Source: RPQJ01 sp041910015 (GTDB lineage: Bacteria > Pseudomonadota > Gammaproteobacteria > Steroidobacterales > Steroidobacteraceae). Taken from it: 64,000 bases of DNA. The position numbers and the translations under genes were made by a program. Every line of letters begins with the position of its first letter. The stretch's first letter is position 1. Shown piece by piece: positions 46,212-55,220 of the stretch. Under the pieces are notes generated by a model, which worked only from the letters and a program-made list of their open reading frames with translations, did no database searches and was not told the origin of the DNA. The DNA lies in NCBI GenBank assembly GCA_041910015.1, contig JAYRRR010000133.1:1-64000 (forward strand), given 5' to 3'.

Positions 46212-48599
46212 TTATCGGTCTCTTATCGTGGCGGAGTATTCACGTTCCAGGTCCCCAACGACCCGCGCCACGATGGCATCCGATTCATCGTCGGTAAGGG
46301 TGCGGGAAACGTCCTGCAAATTCAAGCCTATCGCCACGCTCTTGCGACCGGTTTCGATACCCGTGCCGCGATAGATGTCGAACACCGTTGCTTCGCGCAT
46401 CGCCGTGCCGGCGGCCGCGGCGATGCAGTCCAGCAGTCCTCGCACGGGCACTGTCTCGTCGACGACGACCGCGAGATCGCGCCGGACCATGGGAAAACGC
46501 GACACCTCGCGGTAATGCGGCACGCTCGCGACGAGCGCACTGTCAAGTTCCAGTTCGAAAACCACACCCGAATATGTCAAGTCGATCTGACGTTCCACTT
46601 CCGGATGCAGGCGCCCGATCCAGCCGACGTGACGGTCGCCACGCAGAATGCGAGCGGTCTGGCCGGGATGCAACGCAGGGTGCGTGGCGGCTGCAAACGA
46701 GAATTCCTGCGCCGCGCCGGTCGTGCGCAGCAGCGCCTCGACGTCCGCCTTCACGTCGTGGAAGTCGACCGGCGTCCTGGCGACACCCCATTGTTCCGGC
46801 AACGAGGCGCCGGCCGCGATCCCGGCGACGACCGGCACTTCTTCGAGCGTGCCCTGTCCGCCCGTGACGACGAACTTGCGGCCGATCTCGAACAGACGCA
46901 CGCGCGATTGCTGGCGCCGCTGGTTGAAAACCAGCGCCGCGGCCAGACCCGGCCACAGCGACGCACGCATCGTCGCCAGTTCCGCCGAGATCGGATTCGC
47001 CAGCGTCAGCGACTCGACGCCAGGCGTGAAGATCTGCTGCAGCCGCGGTTCGATGAAGCTGTAGGTGATCGCGTCGAAATAGCCGCGCTGCACGAGGACG
47101 TCGGCGGCGACGTCGCCGCGGACGCGCGTTTCCGTGCAGGGTGCGAGCGGCTGGCGTGACGGCTGCACGACCTCGGCCACGTTGTCGAAGCCGTGGACGC
47201 GGGCGATTTCCTCGATCAGGTCTTCCTCGATGCCCAGGTCGAAGCGCCATGTCGGCGGCATCACCCGCCAGTTCGCCCCGTCACGCGTGACGCTCATGCC
47301 GAGACCCTGCAGGATCGACGCCATCTCGGCGTCGTCAATCGGCGCACCGATCACCTGCCGGGCACGCGCCGGGCGCAACGGTACGACCGGCGGCACGGGC
47401 CGTTCGTCCGCGAGTTCCGTCACCTCGGTCGGCCCGGGCACGCCGCCCGCACACGCGACGAGCAGTTCCGTGGCCCGCTCGATCGCACGTTCCTGCAGCG
47501 TCGGGTCGACGCCGCGCTCGAAACGCTGCGAAGCATCCGTGACCAGACCGTAGCGGCGGCCGCGACCGGCAACCACGTCGGGCTGGAAGAACGCGACTTC
47601 GAGCAGTACGTCGCACGTGTGGTCGCCGATGCCCGAATGCTCGCCACCCATGACACCGGCCAGGCCGAGTGGCTTCTCGCGGTCGGCAATGACCAGCACA
47701 GAGTCGTCCAGCGCGACTTCGCGACCGTCCAGCAGCTTCAGCGTCTCCGCGGCCCGCGCACGACGCACGACGATGCCGCCGCGGAGCTCGCGCAGGTCGT
47801 AGGCGTGCATGGGCTGGCCGAGTTCGAGCATGACGTAGTTCGTGACGTCGACCGCCGCCGAGATCGGGCGCAGACCGGCGCGTCGCAGACGCTCCTGCAG
47901 CCACGCGGGCGACGGCGCCTTCGGATCGAGACCGCGGATGACGCGCGAAGCGAAACGCACGCAGCCCGCCTGCGGCGTCAGCTCCACCGGGAAGGTCTCG
48001 GCCGAGCCGGCCGCCACCGGTGCGAGCTGGGGGCCGGTGAGCCGCCTGCCCGTGAGGGCCGCGACTTCGCGCGCGATGCCGAGCACGCTCATGCAGTCGC
48101 CGCGGTTGGGAGTCAGGTTGACTTCGAGAACGGTATCGTCGAGACGGAGCGCGGCGACGATCGGGGCTCCGGTCTGCAACTCGCGCGGCAGATCGAGCAA
48201 GCCGCCCGAGTCCTCGGCAAGGCCGAGTTCCTTCGCCGAGCAGAGCATGCCGAACGACTCCACGCCGCGCAGCTTCGCCTTGCGGATCTCGAGCCCGCCC
48301 GGCAGCTTCGCGCCGATGGTCGCCAGCGGTGCCTTCATGCCCGCACGCGCGTTCGCAGCGCCGCAGACGACCTGCACAGACTCACCGCCCGTGTCGACGG
48401 TGCAGACGCTCAGGCTGTCGGCGTTCGGGTGCCTCGTCCGCTCGACGATCTCGCCGACGATCACGCCCGGCAACGGTGGTGCCGCCGCCTCGATTCCCTC
48501 GATCTCGAGACCGGCCATGGTCAGTCGCGCCGCGAGATCGCGGGCCGCCGGCAGCTCGCCTTCGAGCCATTCCCCCAACCACTGCAGACTGATGCGCAT
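46212..48599 (-). CDS. pheT: Phenylalanyl-tRNA synthetase beta subunit
   Basis: 795 residues. In order: the N-terminal tRNA-binding OB domain (about 40-150, GEIVERTRHPNADSLSVC), B3/B4 editing domain (about 210-380), B5 domain (about 400-475) and the C-terminal FDX-ACB anticodon domain (about 700-795, SRFPMVRRDLAVVVDE). With PheS it forms the alpha2-beta2 enzyme. It lies 25 bases after pheS. Confidence 0.97.
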   Translation of the reverse strand: MRISLQWLGEWLEGELPAARDLAARLTMAGLEIEGIEAAAPPLPGVIVGEIVERTRHPNADSLSVCTVDTGGESVQVVCGAANARAGMKAPLATIGAKLPGGLEIRKAKLRGVESFGMLCSAKELGLAEDSGGLLDLPRELQTGAPIVAALRLDDTVLEVNLTPNRGDCMSVLGIAREVAALTGRRLTGPQLAPVAAGSAETFPVELTPQAGCVRFASRVIRGLDPKAPSPAWLQERLRRAGLRPISAAVDVTNYVMLELGQPMHAYDLRELRGGIVVRRARAAETLKLLDGREVALDDSVLVIADREKPLGLAGVMGGEHSGIGDHTCDVLLEVAFFQPDVVAGRGRRYGLVTDASQRFERGVDPTLQERAIERATELLVACAGGVPGPTEVTELADERPVPPVVPLRPARARQVIGAPIDDAEMASILQGLGMSVTRDGANWRVMPPTWRFDLGIEEDLIEEIARVHGFDNVAEVVQPSRQPLAPCTETRVRGDVAADVLVQRGYFDAITYSFIEPRLQQIFTPGVESLTLANPISAELATMRASLWPGLAAALVFNQRRQQSRVRLFEIGRKFVVTGGQGTLEEVPVVAGIAAGASLPEQWGVARTPVDFHDVKADVEALLRTTGAAQEFSFAAATHPALHPGQTARILRGDRHVGWIGRLHPEVERQIDLTYSGVVFELELDSALVASVPHYREVSRFPMVRRDLAVVVDETVPVRGLLDCIAAAAGTAMREATVFDIYRGTGIETGRKSVAIGLNLQDVSRTLTDDESDAIVARVVGDLEREYSATIRDR

Positions 48600-48624
48600 C
48601 GTTCTCGCCTTCCCGTGCCGTGGC

Positions 48625-49659
48625 TCAGCCGAACTGGCGCAGGAAGCGCAGGTCGTTGTCGAAGTACAGGCGGATGTCGTTGACGTTGTAGCGCAGCATG
48701 GTCAGGCGCTCGATGCCCATGCCGAACGCATAGCCCGTGTAGCGCTCCGGGTCGATCCCGACGTTGCGCAGGACGTTCGGGTGCACCATGCCGCAGCCGG
48801 CGACCTCGAGCCAGCCCGTCTGCTTGCAGACGCGGCAGCCCGCCCCGCTGCAGAACACGCACTCGATGTCGACTTCGGCCGAGGGCTCGGTGAACGGGAA
48901 GTACGACGGCCGGAAACGGATGCCGAGGCTGCGCTCGAAATACCGCTGCACGAAGTCGTGCAACACCGCCTTCAGGTTTGCGAGGCTGACGCCCTCGTCG
49001 ACGACCAGGCCCTCGACCTGGTGGAACATGGGCGTGTGCGTCATGTCGGAGTCGCAGCGATAGACGCGCCCCGGCATGATCATCCTGAGCGGCGGTGCGT
49101 CGCGCAGCATGGCACGCACCTGCACGGGCGAGGTGTGGGTGCGCAGCAGCCGGCCGTCCGGGAAGTAAAAGGTGTCGTGCATGGCCCGCGCGGGGTGGTT
49201 CGCGGGAATGTTGAGCGCCTCGAAATTGTGCCAGTCGTCCTCGACCTCCGGCCCCTCTTCCACCGTGAAGCCGGCGTGGCGGAACAGCGACTCGATGCGA
49301 CGGCGCGTGCGCGTGATCGGGTGCAGCCCGCCCGGCTGCTGGCCGCGACCCGGCAGCGTGACGTCGATGCGCCCCGCCGCAAGCTGGCGTTCGAGCTGTT
49401 CCCGCTCGAGTTGCGCCTTGCGCGCATCGATCGCCGCCGTGAGACCGTCGCGCACGGCGTTGATGCGGGCACCCGCGGCCTTGCGCTCTTCGGGCGGCAA
49501 GGCCCCGAGCGACTTGAGCTGCGCGGTGATTGCGCCCTTCTTGCCGAACAGCTCGACCTTGAGCGCTTCGAGATCGGCAAGCCCCGGGCACGAGGCGGCG
49601 CGGGCCTTCGCTTCGGCGGCGAGAGCGTCGAGTCCGGGGGACGTGGTTGTATCGCTCAT
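48625..49659 (-). CDS. pheS: Phenylalanyl-tRNA synthetase alpha subunit
   Basis: 344 residues. The class II catalytic core has motif 2 MFHQVEGLVVDEG, a phenylalanine pocket near FRPSYFPFTEPS, and motif 3 GMGIERLTMLRYN. The N-terminal coiled coil (about residues 1-90) binds tRNA. A CxxC pair (CVFCSGAGCRVCKQTGW) is usual in bacterial PheS. The gene is 126 bases after rplT, separated by an inverted repeat. Confidence 0.97.
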   Translation of the reverse strand: MSDTTTSPGLDALAAEAKARAASCPGLADLEALKVELFGKKGAITAQLKSLGALPPEERKAAGARINAVRDGLTAAIDARKAQLEREQLERQLAAGRIDVTLPGRGQQPGGLHPITRTRRRIESLFRHAGFTVEEGPEVEDDWHNFEALNIPANHPARAMHDTFYFPDGRLLRTHTSPVQVRAMLRDAPPLRMIMPGRVYRCDSDMTHTPMFHQVEGLVVDEGVSLANLKAVLHDFVQRYFERSLGIRFRPSYFPFTEPSAEVDIECVFCSGAGCRVCKQTGWLEVAGCGMVHPNVLRNVGIDPERYTGYAFGMGIERLTMLRYNVNDIRLYFDNDLRFLRQFG

Positions 49660-49723
49660 GCGGCGCCTTTCCGTCTGGCGGGTCGCCGTCGACGCTCGAG
49701 GGCGACGTGCCGGCCACTCCGCC

Positions 49724-49786
49724 GGGGACGCTCACCTGCTTCCGTCGACACGCGGGGAAGCAGGTGAGAAACAGGTGGATGTCCCC
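49724..49786 (-). repeat. REP-like palindrome between rplT and pheS
   Basis: CTCACCTGCTTCC (49731-49743) and GGAAGCAGGTGAG (49756-49768) form a perfect 13-bp stem, and GGGGAC and GTCCCC bound the element at 49724 and 49781. It abuts the rplT stop. The left arm recurs at 43541. It may cap the infC-rpmI-rplT RNA or be a REP element moved by a RAYT-type transposase elsewhere. Confidence 0.6.
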
Positions 49787-50145
49787 TATTTCGCCAGGGC
49801 GGCCCTGGCCTGCTCCGCGATCTTGCCGAACGCCTCGAGGTCGTGCACCGCGAGGTCCGCGAGGAGCTTGCGGTCGATCTCCAGGCCCGCCGCCTTGATG
49901 CCGGCCATCAGGCGGCTGTACGACAGCTCGAACGTGCGGGCACCCGCGTTGATGCGGGTGATCCACAGCGCGCGCATGTCGCGCTTCTTGGCGCGGCGGT
50001 CACGATACGCATACTGGCCGGCCTTGATGACGGCCTGCTTCGCGGTGCGGTAAACCTTGCGGCGCGCGTTGTAATAACCCTTCGCCTTGGCGAGGACCTT
50101 CTTGTGACGGCGTCCTGCGATGACGCCACGCTTGACTCGTGCCAT
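49786..50145 (-). CDS. rplT: 50S ribosomal protein L20
   Basis: 119 residues, strongly basic. ARVKRGVIAGRRHKKVLAKAKGYYNARR is the extended N-terminal arm that binds 23S rRNA, and the globular C-half has LWITRINAGAR. In E. coli L20 represses its own operon by binding a leader pseudoknot. It follows rpmI by 12 bases. Confidence 0.98.
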   Translation of the reverse strand: MARVKRGVIAGRRHKKVLAKAKGYYNARRKVYRTAKQAVIKAGQYAYRDRRAKKRDMRALWITRINAGARTFELSYSRLMAGIKAAGLEIDRKLLADLAVHDLEAFGKIAEQARAALAK

Positions 50146-50157
50146 GGGTCACCTCGC

Positions 50158-50352
50158 TCAGGCGTGGGGGAGCAGTTGTTCGAGACGGACGAGGTCCTGC
50201 TTGGCGACCTGGGTGGTGCCACGCAACTGCCGCTTACGCTTCGTCGTCTTCTTGGTGAGGATGTGCCGCTTCTGCGACTGACCGCGTTTGAAGCCTTTCG
50301 CCGTCTTGCGAAAACGCTTGGCCGCGGCCCGGTTGGTCTTCAACTTGGGCAT
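50158..50352 (-). CDS. rpmI: 50S ribosomal protein L35
   Basis: 64 residues, basic: PKLKTNRAAAKRFRKTAKG then GQSQKRHILTKKTTKRKRQLRG. This is a full-length L35 between infC and rplT. Confidence 0.97.
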   Translation of the reverse strand: MPKLKTNRAAAKRFRKTAKGFKRGQSQKRHILTKKTTKRKRQLRGTTQVAKQDLVRLEQLLPHA

Positions 50353-50435
50353 GCCATTGACTCCTGATTTTGATGGCCCATCTCGCCCACGCCTTGCGGA
50401 GCGGGTTCGAGGGCGAAAGACGGCCGAAGCCGCCC

Positions 50436-50960
50436 TTACTTCTTTTTCGGCGCGAGCATCATGACCATCTGCCGGCCTTCCATCAGCGGGTTCTGCTCGA
50501 CCACGGCGTGCGCCGCGAGGTCTTGCTGCAACCGCTGCAGGAGTTGCCGACCGAGGTCGGTGTGCGCCATCTCACGGCCTCGGAAACGCAATGTCACCTT
50601 GGCCTTGTCTCCTTCCTCGAAAAAGCGCACCAGATTCCTGAGCTTGATCTGATAGTCGCCTTCGTCGGTTCCGGGACGGAACTTCACTTCCTTGATCTGT
50701 ATCTGCTTCTGCTTCTTCTTCGCCGCGGCCGCCTTCTTGTTCTGTTCGAACTGGAATTTGCCGAAGTCGATGATCCGGCACACCGGCGGGTCCGCCATCG
50801 GCGAGACCTCGATGAGGTCGAGATCCTGCGAGGCGGCGAGCTCGAGCGCCTCGAAGCGGCTCATCACCCCGACTTGCTCACCGTCTGCGCCGATGACGCG
50901 AAGCTGCGGGGCCGTGATTTCGTGGTTGCGCCGGATGCGCTTGGAAGTTGGAGCAGAGAT
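50436..50960 (-). CDS. infC: Translation initiation factor IF-3, probable AUC start
   Basis: 174 residues from an ATC at 50960, seven bases past the thrS stop codon, with AGAGGG upstream. Homology starts at SAPTSKRIRRNHEI. No ATG, GTG or TTG is available at that point. The N-domain has EVSPMADPPVCRIIDFGKFQFEQ and the C-domain KVTLRFRGREMAH. IF-3 normally uses AUU or another rare start and rejects such starts when abundant, which gives autoregulation. A longer canonical reading to 51017 would overlap thrS by 53 bases. Confidence 0.95.
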   Translation of the reverse strand: MSAPTSKRIRRNHEITAPQLRVIGADGEQVGVMSRFEALELAASQDLDLIEVSPMADPPVCRIIDFGKFQFEQNKKAAAAKKKQKQIQIKEVKFRPGTDEGDYQIKLRNLVRFFEEGDKAKVTLRFRGREMAHTDLGRQLLQRLQQDLAAHAVVEQNPLMEGRQMVMMLAPKKK

Positions 50961-50964
50961 GCGA

Positions 50965-52899
50965 TCAACCCTCTTCTGACAAACGAACACGGCCGCGGCT
51001 CGCGACTTCGAAGGCAAGCTTCGAGGCGAGGGTTTCGAGGCCCATCGACCCGAGGTCTTTGCCTTCGCGCGTGCGCACGGCCAGCGAATTCGACCCCGAC
51101 TCGCGGTCGCCCGCGATCAGCAGGTACGGGACCCGCTGCAGGGTGTGTTCGCGGATTTTAAAGCCGACTTTCTCGTTTCGCAAATCCAATTCGACCCGAA
51201 GCCCCTGATTTTTCAGGAATTCGGTTGCTCGCCGGACGTAATCGGCCTGCGCCCCGGTGATATTCATGACCACGGCCTGCACGGGCGCCAGCCAAGCCGG
51301 GAATCGGCCGGCGTGGTGCTCGATCAGGATGCCGATGAAGCGTTCCATCGAGCCCAGCACGGCGCGGTGCAGCATCACCGGCCGGTGGGCCGCGCCATCC
51401 TCGCCGATGTACTCCGCCCCGAGACGCTCGGGCAGGATCGGATCGAGCTGCAGCGTGCCGCATTGCCAGTCACGGCCGATCGCGTCGCGCAGCACGAACT
51501 CGAGCTTCGGGCCGTAGAACGCGCCCTCGCCCGGGTTCAGCTCGTAGTCGAGCCCGGCCGCCGCGCAGGCGTCCCGGAGTGCCGCCTCGGCCTTGTCCCA
51601 GAGTTCGTCGGAGCCCGCGCGCTGCACGGGCCGGTCCGAGAACTTGATGCGAACGTCGGTGAACCCGAAGTCGGCGTAGACGCTCCTGAGCAGCGCGCAG
51701 AATGCAGCCGTCTCGGCGTTGATCTGGTCTTCGCGGCAGAAGATGTGCGCGTCGTCCTGTGTGAACGCGCGCACACGCATGATCCCGTGCAGTGCGCCCG
51801 ACGGCTCGTTGCGATGACAGGCACCGAACTCGGCCATGCGCAGCGGCAGGTCGCGATACGACTTGATGCCCTGCCGGTAGATCATCACGTGGCAGGGGCA
51901 GTTCATCGGCTTCACCGCCAGCGTCCGGTTCTCGGACTCGGCGATGAACATGTTGGGCGCGTAGTTCTCCCAGTGCCCGGAACGCTCCCAGAGCACACGG
52001 TCGACGAGCTGCGGCGTGCGCACCTCCACGTAGCCCTCGGCCGCGAGCCGCTCGCGCATGTACTGCTCGACCGTGCGCCACAGCGTCCAGCCCTTCGGAT
52101 GCCAGAACACGCTGCCAACCGCTTCGTCCTGTGTGTGGAACAGGCCGAGCTCGCGCCCGAGCCGGCGGTGGTCGCGCTTCTCGGCTTCCTCGAGCCGCGT
52201 CAGATAGCCCTTGAGGCTCTTCTCGTCGGGCCACGCCGTGCCGTAGATGCGCTGGAGCATCTCGTTGCGCGAGTCGCCGCGCCAGTACGCACCGGCGACC
52301 TTCATCAGCTTGAACGCGCCGAGCTTGCCGGTGCCCGGCACGTGCGGGCCGCGGCAGAGATCGAACCAGTCGCCCTGCCCGTACAGGCTGATGTCCTCGT
52401 TCGCGGGAATGCTCGCGATGATCTCGGCCTTGTAGTGCTCGCCGAGCCTGCGGAACACGTCGACCGCCTCGTCGCGCGGCATCACGCGCCGGCTCACCGG
52501 CAGGTTGGCCTGCGCGAGTTCGTGCATCTTCGCCTCGAACTTCGCGAGGTCCTCCGGCGTGAAGGGCCGCTTGAAGGCGAAGTCGTAATAGAAGCCGTCT
52601 TCGATGACCGGGCCGATCGTGACCTGCGCCTCCGGGTAGACCGACTGCACGGCCTGCGCGAGCAGATGCGCAGTGGAATGCCGCAGGATCTCGAGGCCCT
52701 CGGGGTCTTTGGCCGTGATGATGGCGACGCTGGCGTCGCGCTCGATCAGGTGCGAGTTGTCGACGAGCCTGCCGTCGACTCGTCCGGCCAGCGCCGCCCT
52801 GGCCAGCCCCGGGCCGATGGCCGCGGCGACGTCCGCCACGGTGACCGGGCTCTCGAAACAGCGCTGGCTGCCGTCTGGCAGGGTGATGACGACCGGCAT
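50965..52899 (-). CDS. thrS: Threonyl-tRNA synthetase
   Basis: 644 residues. The TGS domain (1-60), the editing domain (about 65-225, with HSTAHLLAQAVQ), the class II core with zinc ligands (NCPCHVMIYR for the Cys, and two His further on) and the anticodon-binding domain (about 540-644) are all present. It heads the thrS-infC-rpmI-rplT cluster and is preceded by tRNA-Val. Confidence 0.97.
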   Translation of the reverse strand: MPVVITLPDGSQRCFESPVTVADVAAAIGPGLARAALAGRVDGRLVDNSHLIERDASVAIITAKDPEGLEILRHSTAHLLAQAVQSVYPEAQVTIGPVIEDGFYYDFAFKRPFTPEDLAKFEAKMHELAQANLPVSRRVMPRDEAVDVFRRLGEHYKAEIIASIPANEDISLYGQGDWFDLCRGPHVPGTGKLGAFKLMKVAGAYWRGDSRNEMLQRIYGTAWPDEKSLKGYLTRLEEAEKRDHRRLGRELGLFHTQDEAVGSVFWHPKGWTLWRTVEQYMRERLAAEGYVEVRTPQLVDRVLWERSGHWENYAPNMFIAESENRTLAVKPMNCPCHVMIYRQGIKSYRDLPLRMAEFGACHRNEPSGALHGIMRVRAFTQDDAHIFCREDQINAETAAFCALLRSVYADFGFTDVRIKFSDRPVQRAGSDELWDKAEAALRDACAAAGLDYELNPGEGAFYGPKLEFVLRDAIGRDWQCGTLQLDPILPERLGAEYIGEDGAAHRPVMLHRAVLGSMERFIGILIEHHAGRFPAWLAPVQAVVMNITGAQADYVRRATEFLKNQGLRVELDLRNEKVGFKIREHTLQRVPYLLIAGDRESGSNSLAVRTREGKDLGSMGLETLASKLAFEVASRGRVRLSEEG

Positions 52900-52964
52900 C
52901 GACGTAAGTCCCGATGGTTAGTCACGACGACCCAGTGCCGGGATCGTGCCAGTGCCCGGGATCG

Positions 52965-53039
52965 TGGTGGGCGCACGTGGGATCGAACCACGGACCCCTA
53001 CCATGTCAAGGTAGTGCTCTACCGCTGAGCTATGCGCCC
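52965..53039 (-). tRNA. tRNA-Val (GAC)
   Basis: A 75-nt cloverleaf on the minus strand. GGGCGCA/TGCGCCC form the acceptor stem and CCA is encoded. The anticodon loop UUGACAU between CUACC and GGUAG gives GAC. The T-arm is CGTGGTTCGATCCCACG. Confidence 0.97.
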
Positions 53040-53054
53040 TCAAACGAGCCGCGA

Positions 53055-53082
53055 AGGATAGCACGGGAAAGAACCGTGTCCA
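53055..53082 (-). promoter_or_regulatory. Promoter of tRNA-Val
   Basis: Minus strand: TGGACA (53082-53077), 16 bases, TATCCT (53060-53055), 15 bases before the tRNA. A G+C-rich discriminator follows, typical of stringently controlled promoters. Confidence 0.6.
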
Positions 53083-53100
53083 GCGGAACCGCAGGCAGCC

Positions 53101-55128
53101 CTATCCTGCCCTCTCCCCCGGTTCGCCAAACACCTGGTGCCGCAACCGCCCGATCTGGTCGCGCAGGCGCGCGGCCTCCTCGAACTCGAGGTTGCGCGCG
53201 TACCTGTACATCTCGGCCTCGAGCTTGCGGATGCGCTTCATGGCCTGCTCCGGACCCAGGAGCACTCCGCCCTCCTGCGCCACACCACCCCGCCGCATCG
53301 CTTCCGTCATCGCGCCGACGCGCGCCCCTTCCATGACGTCGTGCACGGCCTTGACGATGGACTGCGGCGTGATGCCGTGCTTCGCGTTGTACTCGAGTTG
53401 CTTCGCGCGGCGCCGGTTCGTCTCGTCGAGCGCCTTCTGCATCGAGCCCGTCACCGTGTCGGCGTAGAGGATCGCGCGGCCGTGCACGTTGCGCGCGGCA
53501 CGCCCGATCGTCTGGATCAGCGAGCCCGCAGATCGCAGGAACCCTTCCTTGTCGGCGTCGAGGATGGCGACGAGCGCGACCTCGGGCATGTCGAGACCTT
53601 CGCGCAGCAGATTGATGCCGACCAGCACGTCGAACTTGCCGAGACGCAGGTCGCGGATGATCTCCACGCGCTCGACGGTCTCGATGTCCGAGTGCAGGTA
53701 GCGCACCTTGACGCCGTGCTCGTGCAGGTACTCGGTGAGGTCCTCGGCCATGCGCTTCGTCAGCGTCGTGATCAGCACGCGCTGGGCCTGCGCGACACAG
53801 CGATGGATTTCCGACAGCACGTCGTCGACCTGCGTGCGCACCGGCCGGATCTCCACCTCGGGGTCGACCAGTCCCGTGGGACGCACGACCTGCTCGACCA
53901 CCTCGCCCGAGTGGCTGCGCTCGTACGGGCCGGGCGTCGCCGAGACGAAGATCATCTGCGGCGCGAGCGCCTCCCATTCGTCGAACCGCAGGGGCCGGTT
54001 GTCGAGCGCCGACGGCAGCCGGAAGCCGTACTGAACCAGCGTTTCCTTGCGCGAGCGGTCGCCGCGGAACATGCCGCCGATCTGCGGCACGGTGACGTGG
54101 CTTTCGTCGATGAGGAGCAGCGCGTCGCGCGGCAGGTAGTCGAACAGCGTCGGCGGCGGCTCGCCGGCCTGGCGCCCGGAAAGATAGCGCGAGTAGTTCT
54201 CGATGCCCGCGCAATAGCCCACTTCCATCATCATCTCGAGGTCGAACACCGTGCGCTGCTCGAGCCGCTGCGCCTCGACGAGCTTGCCCTGTTCGCGCAG
54301 CTCGATCAGCCGCGCGCGCAGTTCACCACGAATGTCCTCGATGGCGGCGTCGATGCGCTCACGCGGCGTGACGTAGTGCGAGGACGGATACACGGTGAGC
54401 CGCGGCACCTTGCGCAGGACCTCGCCCGTGAGCGGATCGAACCAGCTCAGCGCCTCGATCTCGTCGTCGAACAGCTCGACGCGTGCGGCCTCGCGCTCGG
54501 ACTCGGCCGGGAAGATGTCGATGACGTCGCCGCGGACGCGATAGGTGCCCTGCGTGAGGTCGAGTTCGTTGCGCGTGTACTGCATGTCCGCGAGCCGGCG
54601 CAGCAGCTTGCGCTGCTCGAGTCTGTCGCCGCGATCGAGGTGCAGCACCATGCTCAGGTAGGCCTTGGGGTCGCCGAGGCCGTAGATGGCGGAGACGGTT
54701 GCGACGATGATCGAATCCGGCCGTTCGAGCAGCGCCTTGGTGGCCGACAGGCGCATCTGCTCGATGTGCTCGTTGACCGAGGCGTCCTTCTCGATGTAGG
54801 TGTCCGACGAGGGGACGTATGCCTCGGGCTGGTAGTAGTCGTAGTAGCTGACGAAGTACTCGACCGCATTGTGCGGGAAGAACTCCTTGAACTCGCCGTA
54901 GAGCTGCGCCGCGAGCGTCTTGTTGTGCGCCATGACCAGCGTCGGCCGTTGCACCTGTTGGATGACGTTCGCGACGCTGAAGGTCTTTCCGGAGCCCGTG
55001 ACTCCCAGCAGCGTCTGGTGCGCGAGCCCGTTCTGCAGCCCTTCGACGAGGCGCGCGATGGCTTCGGGCTGGTCGCCCGCGGGTTCGTAGCCGGCCTGGA
55101 GTTGAAACCTGCGCGCGATGTCGGTCAT
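53101..55128 (-). CDS. uvrB: UvrABC system protein B
   Basis: 675 residues from the ATG at 55128. Walker A is GVTGSGKTFSVANVI. The beta-hairpin that probes damaged DNA is YYDYYQPEAYVPSSDTYIEK. LLIDESHVTVPQIGGM is the DEAD-like motif, and a C-terminal UVR domain (KLEAEMYRYARNLEFEEAARLRDQI) binds UvrC. It loads on damage with UvrA in nucleotide excision repair. No LexA box was recognised upstream, where its start faces the aspartate aminotransferase promoter. Confidence 0.97.
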   Translation of the reverse strand: MTDIARRFQLQAGYEPAGDQPEAIARLVEGLQNGLAHQTLLGVTGSGKTFSVANVIQQVQRPTLVMAHNKTLAAQLYGEFKEFFPHNAVEYFVSYYDYYQPEAYVPSSDTYIEKDASVNEHIEQMRLSATKALLERPDSIIVATVSAIYGLGDPKAYLSMVLHLDRGDRLEQRKLLRRLADMQYTRNELDLTQGTYRVRGDVIDIFPAESEREAARVELFDDEIEALSWFDPLTGEVLRKVPRLTVYPSSHYVTPRERIDAAIEDIRGELRARLIELREQGKLVEAQRLEQRTVFDLEMMMEVGYCAGIENYSRYLSGRQAGEPPPTLFDYLPRDALLLIDESHVTVPQIGGMFRGDRSRKETLVQYGFRLPSALDNRPLRFDEWEALAPQMIFVSATPGPYERSHSGEVVEQVVRPTGLVDPEVEIRPVRTQVDDVLSEIHRCVAQAQRVLITTLTKRMAEDLTEYLHEHGVKVRYLHSDIETVERVEIIRDLRLGKFDVLVGINLLREGLDMPEVALVAILDADKEGFLRSAGSLIQTIGRAARNVHGRAILYADTVTGSMQKALDETNRRRAKQLEYNAKHGITPQSIVKAVHDVMEGARVGAMTEAMRRGGVAQEGGVLLGPEQAMKRIRKLEAEMYRYARNLEFEEAARLRDQIGRLRHQVFGEPGERAG

Positions 55129-55160
55129 GCAGCCCCTGCCTGATCCCTGGCAATGCAACC

Positions 55161-55189
55161 TTGGGAGACCCGGCAGATTAGCCTAAAAT
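55161..55189 (+). promoter_or_regulatory. Promoter of the aspartate aminotransferase gene
   Basis: TTGGGA (55161-55166), 17 bases, TAAAAT (55184-55189). The start near 55196 leaves a 25-base leader before the GTG at 55221. The ATG at 55188 falls inside the -10 box and so is not a start codon. Confidence 0.65.
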
Positions 55190-55220
55190 GCGCCGTCTCC
55201 TGCGTCCCCGGAATACCCCA

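Noticed and set aside
55188..55190. ATG at 55188 as the aspartate aminotransferase start.
   Set aside because: It lies inside a TAAAAT -10 box that has a well-spaced TTGGGA; the GTG at 55221 fits the family start.
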